Made by a program: the position numbers and the translations under genes. The notes below the pieces were generated by a model, which worked only from the letters and a program-made list of their open reading frames with translations, searched no databases and was not told where the DNA came from. Below, piece after piece: positions 7,383 through 15,545 of a stretch of 64,000 nt of DNA. The DNA comes from Stenotrophomonas maltophilia D457. Lineage in GTDB: Bacteria; Pseudomonadota; Gammaproteobacteria; Xanthomonadales; Xanthomonadaceae. Positions within the stretch are counted from its first letter, which is position 1; the number at the start of each line of letters is the position of its first letter. Location of the stretch: positions 2,079,001 through 2,143,000 of the forward strand of contig NC_017671.1 of assembly GCF_000284595.1 (NCBI RefSeq), written 5' to 3'.

Positions 7383-8339
7383 GTGCCTGTGCCTGTGGTC
7401 GATTCCCTGCAACGGCAGGTGCAGGCGCGCATGGTCGGCCTGCTGAAGACGCTGGCGGTGGAGGAGGGCTATACGCTCACGCGCCTGCCGGGGGTGCGGT
7501 TGCTGCGATCGGACCGGCCACTGGCGCGCACGCCGGTGTTGTACGACCCCGGCATCGTGATCGTCTGCCAGGGCGTGAAGCGTGGCTATCTGGGCGGGCA
7601 GGTCTACCAGTACGACGCCCAGCACTACCTGGCAGTGTCGGTGCCGGTGCCGTTCACGATGGAAACCGATGCGTCGGCCCAGGCGCCGCTGCTGGCGATC
7701 TACCTGCACCTGGATCTGCAGCTGGCGGCTGATCTGCTGATCGAACTGGGTGAACAGGAGGGCACCCCGGCGACACCGGCGCAGAGCATGATGTCCAGCC
7801 CGATGCAGGCGCCGATGCAGGCCACGGTGCTGCGCCTGCTGGAGGCACTGGCTGAACCGTTGGAGGCTGCCGTGCTCGGCCCTGCGTTGGTGCGTGAGGT
7901 GTACTTCCGCGTGCTGACGGGTGCACAGGGCGGCGCAATGCGCGAGGCGCTGGCCATGCGCGGGCGCTTCGGCAGCATCGGCAGAGTGCTGCGGACGATC
8001 CATGCCGGATATGCCACCACCCTGGACGTGGGGCAACTGGCCACCGAAGCGGGCATGAGTGTGGCGACCTTCCACGACCACTTCCGCGCGATTACCGGCA
8101 CGTCGCCGATGCAGTACGTGAAGTCGACCCGCCTGCACCAGGCACGGTTGCTGATGCTGCGGCAGGGGATGACCGCCGAAGCGGCATCGCTGGCGGTGGG
8201 GTATGCCAGCCCATCGCAGTTCAACCGTGAGTTCAAGCGCCTGTTCGCGTTGCCGCCGGCGGCCGAGGTCGCGCGGATGCGGCGCAGTTTCGCGCTGCCA
8301 CCTCCGCCAGCCGATGCGGTGTACGTGTCTTCGCATTGA
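7383..8339 (+). CDS. AraC-family transcriptional regulator (AraC_N type)
   Basis: A 318-residue regulator. The N-terminal AraC_N-type cupin is about residues 25-180 (TPVLYDPGIVIVCQGVKRGY, YLAVSVPVPFTMETDA). Two C-terminal helix-turn-helix units lie at about 215-300 (DVGQLATEAGMSVATFHDHF, then AASLAVGYASPSQFNREFKR). The translation start is probably the GTG at 7383; no strong ribosome-binding site is visible, and a downstream GTG is possible. It is divergent from the SDR gene and is the likely activator of that gene. The ligand is not predictable. Confidence 0.88.
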   Translation: MPVPVVDSLQRQVQARMVGLLKTLAVEEGYTLTRLPGVRLLRSDRPLARTPVLYDPGIVIVCQGVKRGYLGGQVYQYDAQHYLAVSVPVPFTMETDASAQAPLLAIYLHLDLQLAADLLIELGEQEGTPATPAQSMMSSPMQAPMQATVLRLLEALAEPLEAAVLGPALVREVYFRVLTGAQGGAMREALAMRGRFGSIGRVLRTIHAGYATTLDVGQLATEAGMSVATFHDHFRAITGTSPMQYVKSTRLHQARLLMLRQGMTAEAASLAVGYASPSQFNREFKRLFALPPAAEVARMRRSFALPPPPADAVYVSSH

Positions 8340-8413
8340 GGGGCAATCGAAGGTCACGTTGCCAGCGGCCGGCTCTGCCGGGAATGATGCCTGGCGGGTG
8401 CAGCAGAGAGGGG

Positions 8414-8446
8414 TTGACAGGATGTCTACCTACTAGTAGGTTTATT
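8414..8446 (+). promoter_or_regulatory. Promoter and TetR operator (copy 1) in front of the tetR-like gene
   Basis: TTGACA at 8414-8419 is followed 17 bases later by TAGGTT at 8437-8442. Between and across them lies the perfect 14-base palindrome ACCTACTAGTAGGT (8428-8441). Transcription would start close to the ATG at 8450, so the message would be leaderless or nearly so; no ribosome-binding site is visible. An identical palindrome precedes the next gene (9092-9105). Confidence 0.75.
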
Positions 8447-8449
8447 ACC

Positions 8450-9037
8450 ATGAAGGAATCGCTCTCGCCCAAGGCCCAGGAAATCCTGGCCCATGCCCGT
8501 GCGCTGCTGGAAGCCGGTGGCTACAACGGCTTCAGCTACGCCGACGTGTCGGCGCGGGTGAACATCAGCAAGGCCAGCATCCATCACCACTTCCCCAGCA
8601 AGGCGGAGCTGGTGCGCACGGTGGTCGAGCTGTACCGGGCCGAGGCGCGCGAAGGCCTGGCGCTGCTGGACCGGCAGTTGGCCGATCCGCTGCAGGAGCT
8701 CAACGCCTATGTGGAGTACTGGTCCAGCTGCATTGCAGGGGGTACGTCCTCGTTCTGCATCTGCGCGATGCTGGCCGCCGAAGCGCCGATGATTCCGGCA
8801 GAGATCGCTGAGGAAGTGCGCGGCCATTTCGAGGACCTGAGCGGCTGGCTGGCAGTGACGCTGGAGAAGGGCGTTTCGATGGGCCAACTGCAGTTGCAGG
8901 GCTCGGCGGCCGATGAGGCCAAGGCGTTCATGTCATCGGTGCACGGCGCGATGCTGGCCGCGCGCGGTTTCGGTGATGCGGCGACCTTCGCGGCACTGGC
9001 GCGGTTGGCGATCGCGCGGGTGAGCGCGGCGTCCTGA
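8450..9037 (+). CDS. TetR/AcrR-family repressor
   Basis: A 195-residue TetR regulator. The N-terminal helix-turn-helix runs AQEILAHARALLEAGGYNGF, YADVSARVNISKASIHHHFPSKAELVRTVV (about residues 8-58). The C-terminal ligand domain (about 80-190) includes SSFCICAMLAAEAPMIPAEI, typical of the subgroup whose targets are small membrane or quinone-linked enzymes. The start at 8450 lies directly after the promoter/operator. It very likely represses itself and the downstream membrane-protein gene through two identical palindromes. An intrinsic terminator separates the two genes, so each has its own promoter. Confidence 0.88.
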   Translation: MKESLSPKAQEILAHARALLEAGGYNGFSYADVSARVNISKASIHHHFPSKAELVRTVVELYRAEAREGLALLDRQLADPLQELNAYVEYWSSCIAGGTSSFCICAMLAAEAPMIPAEIAEEVRGHFEDLSGWLAVTLEKGVSMGQLQLQGSAADEAKAFMSSVHGAMLAARGFGDAATFAALARLAIARVSAAS

Positions 9038-9050
9038 GAGATGTGTGGTG

Positions 9051-9078
9051 GGCCTGCGGCGACGCGGGCCTTCTTTTT
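9051..9078 (+). terminator. Intrinsic terminator after the tetR-like gene
   Basis: GGCCTGC (9051-9057) pairs with GCGGGCC (9064-9070) over a 6-base loop. It is followed directly by TTCTTTTT (9071-9078). This is a textbook rho-independent structure just after the TetR stop codon. Confidence 0.75.
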
Positions 9079-9091
9079 GAGTCCAGTGCCT

Positions 9092-9105
9092 ACCTACTAG
9101 TAGGT
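9092..9105. promoter_or_regulatory. TetR operator (copy 2) in front of the membrane-protein gene
   Basis: A perfect 14-base palindrome ACCTACTAGTAGGT, identical to the one overlapping the tetR promoter at 8428-8441. It lies 24 bases before the ATG of the next gene. Two identical sites around one TetR gene are good evidence for a two-promoter regulon. Confidence 0.75.
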
Positions 9106-9129
9106 TCATTTTGTCCCTGGAGATGTCCC

Positions 9130-9630
9130 ATGTCCCACCCTCTGTCCACACTTGGCGTGATCCATACCGCTGTCAGCCTGATCCCGGTGTTGAGTGGCCT
9201 GTATGCCTTCATTCGCCATCGCGCAATCGATCCCGCCACGCGCGCGGGCAAGCTGTACCTGGTGGGGCTGGTGCTATCGGTGGCCACCTCGTTCACCGTG
9301 TCCAGCACGGGCGGGATCAACCCCGGCCACGCATTCGGGGTGATCGTGCTGCTGGTGGCATTCGGCGGCGTGCTGGCCGCGCGGCTGCGCTGGCTGGGGC
9401 GCGCCGCGCGTTACCTGTCGACCTTCGCACTGTCGTTCAGCTTCCTGCTCTCGTTGGTGCCCGGCGTCAACGAAACGCTGACCCGCCTGCCGGCAGCGCA
9501 TCCGATTGCGGCGGCACCGATGGCCCCGGTGGTGCTGCACACGCTGCTGGCCTGCCTGGTGGTGTTCGTGATCGGCTTTGCCGCGCAGTGCTGGAGGCTG
9601 CGAAACCGTGCCTTTGCAGGACGATCCTGA
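9130..9630 (+). CDS. Small integral membrane protein, TetR-regulated
   Basis: A 166-residue protein with about five membrane-spanning helices: TLGVIHTAVSLIPVLSGLYA, LYLVGLVLSVATSFTVSS, AFGVIVLLVAFGGVLAARLR, TFALSFSFLLSLVPGV and APVVLHTLLACLVVFVIGFA. The ATG at 9130 has GGAG 7 bases upstream. I do not recognise a named family with certainty; it resembles DUF2306-like or heme/quinone-pocket inner-membrane proteins. It carries the same operator as the adjacent tetR-like gene, which makes it the probable effector of that regulator, for example in export of or resistance to a lipophilic inducer. Confidence 0.75.
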   Translation: MSHPLSTLGVIHTAVSLIPVLSGLYAFIRHRAIDPATRAGKLYLVGLVLSVATSFTVSSTGGINPGHAFGVIVLLVAFGGVLAARLRWLGRAARYLSTFALSFSFLLSLVPGVNETLTRLPAAHPIAAAPMAPVVLHTLLACLVVFVIGFAAQCWRLRNRAFAGRS

Positions 9631-9641
9631 GACGCCGCCGG

Positions 9642-10109
9642 TCACCCCGGCGCGGCAAGTGCGCCCAGCAGTGCCGCCGTTTCGATCAGTGCAGCCGAGC
9701 GCGCCGGATCGAGTTGAATGTGCCGGCTGCTGAAGCAGAACGATTGGCCCGCTGCAGGCTCGGGGGTGTTCGCGCTCGCGTCCGGCGTCTCGATCTCCAG
9801 CACTTCGTCCACGGCCAGCGCCAAGGTTGCGGTGCCGGCGTTGATCAGCAGCATGGCCGGGCTGCCACCCTCGAATGCCGGTTGGCCGCTCATGCGGCGC
9901 AGGTCGACGACGGGTAATGGCTGCCCACGGACCTCCAGGGTAGGCCTGCCGTTGCGGTCTGCAGGGCCGAATGCCTCCGGACCGCGGATTTCGACCGCAG
10001 CCTGGATGTCGATGGCGAACAGGACGGTACCTGCACGCACGACGACGATCTCGAACAGGTCGGCAGGCGATGCGCGTGTTTCCGTTGCAGGGTGGGCGGG
10101 TACGGGCAT
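9642..10109 (-). CDS. CheW-like chemotaxis coupling protein
   Basis: A 155-residue protein with a CheW domain (about residues 18-150: FEIVVVRAGTVLFAIDIQAAVEI, RGQPLPVVDLRRMSG, TATLALAVDEVLEI). CheW-type SH3-like folds couple receptors to CheA, or as solo proteins serve alternative pili or signalling complexes. Its N-terminal 17 residues are Pro/Ala-rich. No CheA or receptor gene is adjacent. It lies downstream of, and in the same direction as, a BLUF photoreceptor gene 107 bases away, which hints at a light-sensing link to motility or twitching. Confidence 0.8.
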   Translation of the reverse strand: MPVPAHPATETRASPADLFEIVVVRAGTVLFAIDIQAAVEIRGPEAFGPADRNGRPTLEVRGQPLPVVDLRRMSGQPAFEGGSPAMLLINAGTATLALAVDEVLEIETPDASANTPEPAAGQSFCFSSRHIQLDPARSAALIETAALLGALAAPG

Positions 10110-10216
10110 GCGATGGGCGTGGCGAAGACGATGGGAAAGGAGATCTGGATGATGACGCCTGGACGCAACGCGCGGCCGCGTCGGCGTGCGCGTGCAAGGC
10201 GATGGTTCAGTGTCTA

Positions 10217-10651
10217 TCAGGCGGCTGCGCGTGGCGCGCCGACGGTGCCGACGCGTGGAAAATGCGGACGCAGCAGGCGGACGAGCTGGTCCATGCCCGG
10301 AATGGAGTGGCCGAACTCGTCCCAGCGCGCATTCACCAGGCCGGACACCACGATCTGCCCGGTCTCGATGTGGGTCATTGCCCAGTACGGAACGGCACGC
10401 GCGCTGATGGCCATGTCCAGTACCGGCACGACGGCAGCATGCGAGCGGCTGTCATGGATGCGGCGCTTGACTGCTTCCAGGGCGTCGGGCGGGCCTTCGA
10501 TGTACTGGAAAAACCGCTGCCCGTCGACGATCAGCGCACCGGTAACGTCCACCCGGCGATTGAACGTGGCAGATTGCGAGACGATCTGGTGGAGGGCTTG
10601 ATTGGACAGCCCAGCCGACATGCGGCTGGAGTAAGCAAATGCATGGAGCAT
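10217..10651 (-). CDS. BLUF-domain blue-light photoreceptor (short type)
   Basis: A 144-residue stand-alone BLUF (sensor of blue light using FAD) protein. The key residues of the family are present: the N-terminal Tyr (AYSS, residue 7), Asn in ATFNRR, Gln in FFQYIEGP (about residue 49), and a Trp/Met pair in VPYWAM. Short BLUF proteins bind flavin and switch partners by rearranging hydrogen bonds around Gln and Tyr. There is no attached EAL or cyclase domain, so output must be through protein interaction. A second BLUF gene occurs at 55064-55492. The gene lies upstream of the CheW-like gene, in the same orientation. Confidence 0.9.
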   Translation of the reverse strand: MLHAFAYSSRMSAGLSNQALHQIVSQSATFNRRVDVTGALIVDGQRFFQYIEGPPDALEAVKRRIHDSRSHAAVVPVLDMAISARAVPYWAMTHIETGQIVVSGLVNARWDEFGHSIPGMDQLVRLLRPHFPRVGTVGAPRAAA

Positions 10652-10745
10652 GGAAGGGGCTTCTTGTGACGCACGTCACTATACGCACGCAAGCCCGGAC
10701 CGTCGTGAGGCTTTGCTCACGCCACGCCTGGCTCCGCGCACTGGA

Positions 10746-11747
10746 TCAACAGCCCACCAACCGGTCGGCACCGAGACCGCCGCGATGCTGGCTGCGGTAC
10801 TCGGTAGGGCTCGCGTCGACCTGACCGCGGAAGTGCCGACGGAACGATTCCTGCGAACCAAAGCCGGCCTGTTCTGCAATCCACTGCAGCGGCCGGTCAG
10901 TGGTTTCCAGCAGCTCGCGCGCGAAAGCCACGCGCTCGCGGATCAGCCAGTCGATCGGCGACAGGCCGGTGGCGTCCAGGAACTGCCGCTGCAGCGTGCG
11001 TTGGCTGAGCGCGGCCTGCTCGGCGAGGCTGCCCAGTGAGTGGGGCTCGCGCAGGTTGCGGCGCATCCATTCCATCAGCTTTGCCAAGCGGGTGGGCTCG
11101 CCGTGGGGAATGGCGCGGCTGACGCGCTGGCTGCGCCCGGCATCACGCCATGGTGCCAGGACCAGCCGTTCGGCCACCAGGTTGGCCACGCGCGCGCCGT
11201 AATCCTTGCGCACCATGTGCAGCATCATGTCCATGCCGGTGGCCGAGCCGGCCGAAGTGATGATGCTGCCGGTATCCACGTACAGCGCATCCTCGCGCAC
11301 ATCGATGCGTGGGAACTCGCGTGCCAGCGCTTCGGTGAGGCGCCAGTGGGTGGTGGCCTGGCGGCCATCGAGCAGCCCGGCCCAGGCCAGCACGAAGGCA
11401 CCGGAGCAAATCGAGGCGATGCGCGCGCCACGTGCGTGGGCACGGATCAGTGCATCGAGCAGTGCCTGCGGTGGGCGCTCGCTGGGTTCGCGCCAACCGG
11501 GGATGACGATGATGTCGGCGTCATCAACCGCGCTGAGATCGTAGGGAAGCTGCACCTGCGCATTGCCGAGCATGCGCAGCGCACCGGGCTCGCCCGCGCA
11601 CAGCTGGGTGCGGTACCAGGCCACGCCGAGTTCCGGCCGCACCGGCGCGAACAGGCCGACCGCGCAGCCGAATTCGAACAGCCCCTGGCCGTGGCAGGCG
11701 ACGATGGCAACGAGCGGCGCGGTGGGATCGGCGGGTGGGCTGGGCAT
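10746..11747 (-). CDS. GlxA/FtrA-type transcriptional regulator (DJ-1/PfpI plus AraC domains)
   Basis: A 333-residue regulator. The N-terminal DJ-1/PfpI-like amidotransferase fold is about residues 12-185 (ADIIVIPGWREPSERPPQAL, ARIASICSGAFVLAWAGLLD with the Cys nucleophile elbow, ATTHWR). The C-terminal AraC helix-turn-helix pair is about 225-315 (LGSLAEQAALSQRTLQRQF, WIAEQAGFGSQESFRRHFR). Proteins of this group (GlxA, FtrA, CdhR, ArgR types) usually sense nitrogenous metabolites. It is divergent from the TonB receptor and cysteine-salvage-like cluster, about 330 bases apart, and is a candidate regulator for them; that link is inference. Confidence 0.9.
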   Translation of the reverse strand: MPSPPADPTAPLVAIVACHGQGLFEFGCAVGLFAPVRPELGVAWYRTQLCAGEPGALRMLGNAQVQLPYDLSAVDDADIIVIPGWREPSERPPQALLDALIRAHARGARIASICSGAFVLAWAGLLDGRQATTHWRLTEALAREFPRIDVREDALYVDTGSIITSAGSATGMDMMLHMVRKDYGARVANLVAERLVLAPWRDAGRSQRVSRAIPHGEPTRLAKLMEWMRRNLREPHSLGSLAEQAALSQRTLQRQFLDATGLSPIDWLIRERVAFARELLETTDRPLQWIAEQAGFGSQESFRRHFRGQVDASPTEYRSQHRGGLGADRLVGC

Positions 11748-12077
11748 GGCCTGATGCTACGGGTGGCGGTGCGTGGCGTTGCGTGATGCGCGGGCATGAG
11801 GTGATGCCGGGCGGGCATATGGGAACCGGGGTCGGATCCCTTCCGCAGGAAGGGCTCTGACCCCGTGGTGGGGAGGCGTGCGTGGGGTCAGAGCCCTTTC
11901 CTATGGAAAGGGATCCGACTCCGTGGGGGACCCCGTGCGTGTGCGCCGCCTAACGTCATTACCAGCGGTCATGTGGGTGGCCGGATGTTACGGCTGGGTG
12001 ACGCGATCGCGCCTGTCGCACCAGGTGAACAGGCCCTTGAATGGAAGCGTGTTTCCGGCCCACCCCCACGAGCCCCC
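11748..12077. other. Intergenic region between glxA-like and TonB receptor genes
   Basis: This 330-base gap between divergent genes holds two palindromic repeats (11828-11864 and 11884-11922), described separately. No convincing small gene was seen. The segment 11930-12077 must contain the TonB receptor promoter, but no consensus -35/-10 pair stands out. Confidence 0.6.
11828..11922. repeat. Two facing GGATCCGAC/GGCTCTGAC palindromic repeats
   Basis: Unit 1 (11828-11864) reads GGGGTCGGATCCCTTCC, gca, then a matching arm ending CTCTGACCCC. Unit 2 (11884-11922) is the same element in the opposite order (GGGGTCAGAGCCC, ending GGATCCGACTCC). Each folds into a hairpin with AT/CT mismatches in mid-stem. 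Together they form a bipartite REP unit. Related units are found inside the SDR gene at 41524-41588. Confidence 0.8.
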
Positions 12078-14654
12078 ATGCCTGCCGCCCACGCCCCTGT
12101 CCTGAGCACTCTCGCTGTTCTGATCACAGCCATCCTTGCCGCCTCGCCCAGCCATGCGGCTGAAGCAGACGCAGATCCTGCTGCCACCGCCGCGACGGCC
12201 AACGTGGCCGCGTCCACGCTGGATGCGGTGGTGGTCACCGGCTCACGCACCAGCACGCGCACGGTGAAGAACAGTTCCACGCCCATCGATGTGATCTCTG
12301 CAGAGGACCTCGCCGCCACCGGGCAGGGCAACCTGCTGGAAGCGCTGCAGCGCAGCCTGCCGTCGCTGAGCCAGATCGGCGGCTACCAGAGCGACCAGGA
12401 GAGCCTGATCCGTGGCTACCAGCTGCGCAACCTGTCACCGGGCTACACGCTGGTGCTGGTGAACGGCAAGCGCCGCAATGCCAGCGCTTACGTGAGTGGC
12501 GCAAACGGTGGTGGCTTTCCGGGCCACGCCTGGGCCGACCTGGCGTTGATTCCGGTCTCGGCCATCGACCACGTGGAGGTGCTGCGCGATGGTGCGTCGG
12601 CCATCTATGGCTCGGACGCGATCACCGGCGTGGTCAACGTGATCCTGAAATCGCAGGCGCACGGTGGCGATGTGTCGGTGGAGAGCGGGCAGAGCATCGA
12701 TGGTGATGGTTCGCGTACCAGCGTGCGCGCCAATGTCGGCCTGCCGTGGGGCCAGGATGGCTTCGTCAACCTGTCCGGCGAGAACACGCGGCAGCACCAC
12801 GCGATCCGCACCCGGCGCTACATCGATGGCTACCTGAGCTATCCGGCAGTAGATGCCAACGGCAACCGGGTCGCACTGCGCCCGAACAACCGCTTGCCGG
12901 TGGGTGCATCGCCGAACCCGGCCGAGGCCAACCGCGATGCCGAGGCCAACACCATCCTCAGTTCGCCGTCGTACGCGTTGAAGGCTTTCGCAGTGAATGC
13001 AGGCCATGGCCTGGGCGAGAGCGCGCAGTTCTACGCCAACGCCACGGCCAGTGACCGCACCGCGCAGGCGATCCAGAACTTCCGCCTGCCGGCGACCATC
13101 TTCACCACCTACAAGGCACCCGGCGTGCTGAGCGTGTTTCCCGATGGCTTCCTGCCGGTGCTGGAGACCAAGGAAAAGCAGTACACCGGCACTGCGGGCG
13201 TGAAGGGGCAGATCGCGGGCTGGGATTACGACGCCAGCCTGACCGGCAACCGCAGCACGGTGCGCACCTATACCCGCAATTCGGTGAACTACTCGCTGCC
13301 GTATCCCGGTTCGCCCACTGACTTCTATGACGGCAAGCTGGACTACCAGCAGGGGATCGCCAACCTCGACCTGCGCCGTGGCTTCGAGGTGGCGGCCTTT
13401 GCGTCGCCGCTGGAAGTGAGCGCAGGCGCCGAGTACCAGCACGAACAGTACGAACGCGGGGCCGGGCAGTGGGAGTCGTACACCGGCTTCGGTGCAGCTG
13501 CGTTCGTGGGCTACTCCACCGCCGATGCGGTGAAGGCGACGCGCAACAGCAAGGCGGTCTATGTGGGCGCGGCCAGCAACATCACCTCGCGCTGGTATCT
13601 GGATGCAGCGGCGCGCTGGGAAGATCATTCCGACTTCGGCAGTGTCTCCACTGGCCGCCTGACCACGCGCTTCGACTTCACCGACGCGTTGGGTGTACGC
13701 GCGACGGTCAGCAACGGCTTCCATGCGCCCAGCCTGGGCGCACAGTTCTACCAGGCCACGGGCAGCTGCCCGTGCGGGACCACGCTGGTGGCGCAGGTGT
13801 CTTCACCGGCGGCGGTTGCGCTGGGTGCTACGCCGCTGAAGCCCGAGAAAGCCACCAACTACAGCCTGGGCGTGACCTGGGACCCGAGCCCTGCATTCCA
13901 TCTGGCCGTGGATGCGTACCAGATCGACATCCGTGGCCAGCTGGGCCAGTCCAGCCAGATCGGCTACAACGCGCAGGATCCGGCGCGCATCACCGACAAC
14001 AGCGGTACGGTGCTGAGCGCGGCGCAGAAGAACACCATCGATGCGCTGCTGGGTTCCGCCGGCATCAGCATCCTGCCGGGTGATGCGTTCTACGCCAGCT
14101 ATTTCACCAATGTGGGCAATACGCGCACGCGCGGTGTCGAGCTGACCCTGGAAGCCAACCAGGACACTGCGTGGGGCAAGCTGCGCTGGAGCTACGCGGC
14201 CAACGTCGGCCGTACCACCATCCAGAAGGTGAGCGACATTCCGGCGGCGCTGCAGGGGCTGCCGAACATCAACCTGCTGACCAAGAGCAGCGAATACGCG
14301 CTGCGCTTCCGCACGCCCAGCTACACCCAGGTAGCCGGGCTGGGCTGGCAGAACGGGCGCTGGCGCTCGAACGTCGATTTCACCTACTACGGCCCGATCA
14401 AGCGCCTGAACAACGGCGTGGAGTACAAGCAGCCGCCGGTGCTGGTGACCAACCTGTCCGGCGGCGTGGAGCTGGGGGCGGGCTGGAGCGCGGCGCTGGG
14501 GATCAACAATGTGTTCGACAAGCGCACGCGCGAGGTGCCCGCGTATGCGCGCAGTGCCACCGATGTGGCGAGCATCGAGACGACGTGGGACAGCGGCGAC
14601 GTGTTGGGCAACGTCGGGGCGTATTGGTATGGGCGGATCAGTTACCGGTTCTGA
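12078..14654 (+). CDS. TonB-dependent outer-membrane receptor
   Basis: A 858-residue TonB-dependent receptor. It has a signal peptide (hydrophobic core LSTLAVLITAILAAS, cleavage near SHAAEA, residue about 25), a TonB-box-like LDAVVVTGSR, and a plug domain (about 50-170: TPIDVISAEDLAATGQGNLL, YTLVLVNGKRRN, IYGSDAITGVVNVIL). A beta-barrel follows and closes with the terminal aromatic strand YGRISYRF. There is a Cys pair in SCPCGT (about residue 563). ATG 12078 is preferred to the longer frame because it starts the signal peptide. It precedes the FMN reductase/monooxygenase/ABC cluster in the same direction, separated by three tandem REP units, and probably imports that cluster's substrate across the outer membrane. 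Confidence 0.92.
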   Translation: MPAAHAPVLSTLAVLITAILAASPSHAAEADADPAATAATANVAASTLDAVVVTGSRTSTRTVKNSSTPIDVISAEDLAATGQGNLLEALQRSLPSLSQIGGYQSDQESLIRGYQLRNLSPGYTLVLVNGKRRNASAYVSGANGGGFPGHAWADLALIPVSAIDHVEVLRDGASAIYGSDAITGVVNVILKSQAHGGDVSVESGQSIDGDGSRTSVRANVGLPWGQDGFVNLSGENTRQHHAIRTRRYIDGYLSYPAVDANGNRVALRPNNRLPVGASPNPAEANRDAEANTILSSPSYALKAFAVNAGHGLGESAQFYANATASDRTAQAIQNFRLPATIFTTYKAPGVLSVFPDGFLPVLETKEKQYTGTAGVKGQIAGWDYDASLTGNRSTVRTYTRNSVNYSLPYPGSPTDFYDGKLDYQQGIANLDLRRGFEVAAFASPLEVSAGAEYQHEQYERGAGQWESYTGFGAAAFVGYSTADAVKATRNSKAVYVGAASNITSRWYLDAAARWEDHSDFGSVSTGRLTTRFDFTDALGVRATVSNGFHAPSLGAQFYQATGSCPCGTTLVAQVSSPAAVALGATPLKPEKATNYSLGVTWDPSPAFHLAVDAYQIDIRGQLGQSSQIGYNAQDPARITDNSGTVLSAAQKNTIDALLGSAGISILPGDAFYASYFTNVGNTRTRGVELTLEANQDTAWGKLRWSYAANVGRTTIQKVSDIPAALQGLPNINLLTKSSEYALRFRTPSYTQVAGLGWQNGRWRSNVDFTYYGPIKRLNNGVEYKQPPVLVTNLSGGVELGAGWSAALGINNVFDKRTREVPAYARSATDVASIETTWDSGDVLGNVGAYWYGRISYRF

Positions 14655-14660
14655 TCTGGG

Positions 14661-14758
14661 GCAGCCGAGCATGGCTCGGCTCTACAAAGGCGGGAAGCAG
14701 CCGAGCATGGCTCGGCTCTACAAAGGCGGGAAGCAGCCGAGCATGGCTCGGCTCTACA
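14661..14758 (-). repeat. Three tandem SMAG-type REP units, 36-base period
   Basis: Units start at 14661, 14697 and 14733. Each contains the palindrome CAGCCGAGCATGGCTCGGCT followed by CTAC (GTAG on the minus strand) and an identical spacer AAAGGCGGGAAG. The third unit ends at about 14758. The array lies between the TonB receptor and the FMN reductase gene. Single copies of the same palindrome occur at 22805, 26060 and 59479-59553. Confidence 0.9.
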
Positions 14759-14807
14759 AAAGACGAAGGGCGGCCGGAGGTAGTTCGGCATTATCGAGGA
14801 GCAGTTC

Positions 14808-15389
14808 ATGTCTTCTGCATTGAAGGTGGTTGCATTGGTGGGGTCGCCGATCAGTTCGGCGACATCGCGCACGTTGCTGCTGGTGCGGCATCTGCTGGCG
14901 TCGCTGCAGCAACGCGTGCATGCCAGCGTGGAGCTGGTGGAGCTGGCGCCGATCGCGCGCTCGCTGGGCCAGTCGTTGTCGCGCGATGAGGCGGGGCCGG
15001 AGGTGGAGCAGGCGCTGCAGAGCATCGAGGCCGCAGAGCTGCTGGTGGTGGCCGCGCCGGTCTATCGCGGCTCGTATCCCGGGTTGTTCAAGCACCTGGT
15101 CGACTTCGTCGGGCTGGAGGCGCTGGTGGATACGCCGGTGCTGCTGGCAGCGACCGGTGGCAGCGAGCGCCATGCGCTGGTGATCGACCACCAGTTGCGG
15201 CCGTTGTTCAGTTTCCTGCAGGCGCACACGCTGCCGATCGGGGTGTATGCCACGCCTGCCGACTTCGACGGCGAGCACATCAACAGTGCTGCCTTGCAGG
15301 CACGCATCGCGCTGGCAGCCGAGCGTGCGGCCGGCCACCTGGCGACGCAGGCGCTGGCGGTAGCGGCGCCGCTGCGACGCATCGCCTGA
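14808..15389 (+). CDS. msuE: NAD(P)H-dependent FMN reductase (MsuE/SsuE-like)
   Basis: A 193-residue flavodoxin-fold reductase. It has the FMN phosphate loop VVALVGSPISSATSRTLLLVRHL (residues 7-29), LLVVAAPVYRGSYPGLFKHLVDFV (about 75-98), and VLLAATGGSERHALVIDHQLRPLF (about 107-130). These are hallmarks of the MsuE/SsuE group, which supplies reduced FMN to two-component monooxygenases. A GAGGAG ribosome-binding site is well placed. As the first gene of the cluster it would feed FMNH2 to the two luciferase-like monooxygenases encoded just downstream (15923-18262). The symbol reflects family resemblance; the substrate of the partners need not be methanesulfonate. Confidence 0.85.
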   Translation: MSSALKVVALVGSPISSATSRTLLLVRHLLASLQQRVHASVELVELAPIARSLGQSLSRDEAGPEVEQALQSIEAAELLVVAAPVYRGSYPGLFKHLVDFVGLEALVDTPVLLAATGGSERHALVIDHQLRPLFSFLQAHTLPIGVYATPADFDGEHINSAALQARIALAAERAAGHLATQALAVAAPLRRIA

Positions 15390-15545
15390 CGCCATAACCG
15401 GCGGCGCTTTGCTTATGGCCACGCCGCATCTGCATGGCCGGATCTGACCGCCGATTGTCGCCAGGCGTCGCTGCCGCAGCCGCCGGCATCTCTAGCATCG
15501 ATATCGAAGCGGCATCGCATTGCCGCCCCCGATGAGGACGACCCC

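Noticed and set aside
8354..8385. REP-like sequence (CCAGCGGCCGGCTCTGCCGG)
   Set aside because: It resembles part of a SMAG palindrome but lacks the GTAG head and a matching arm. It is at most a decayed copy.
9642..10651. Complete chemotaxis operon around CheW
   Set aside because: No CheA, CheY, CheR, CheB or receptor gene is adjacent, only a BLUF gene. CheW is called as an orphan coupling protein.
14661..14758. Possible CRISPR array
   Set aside because: The three 36-base units are identical throughout, including the spacers, and contain the genus REP palindrome. There are no variable spacers and no cas genes.
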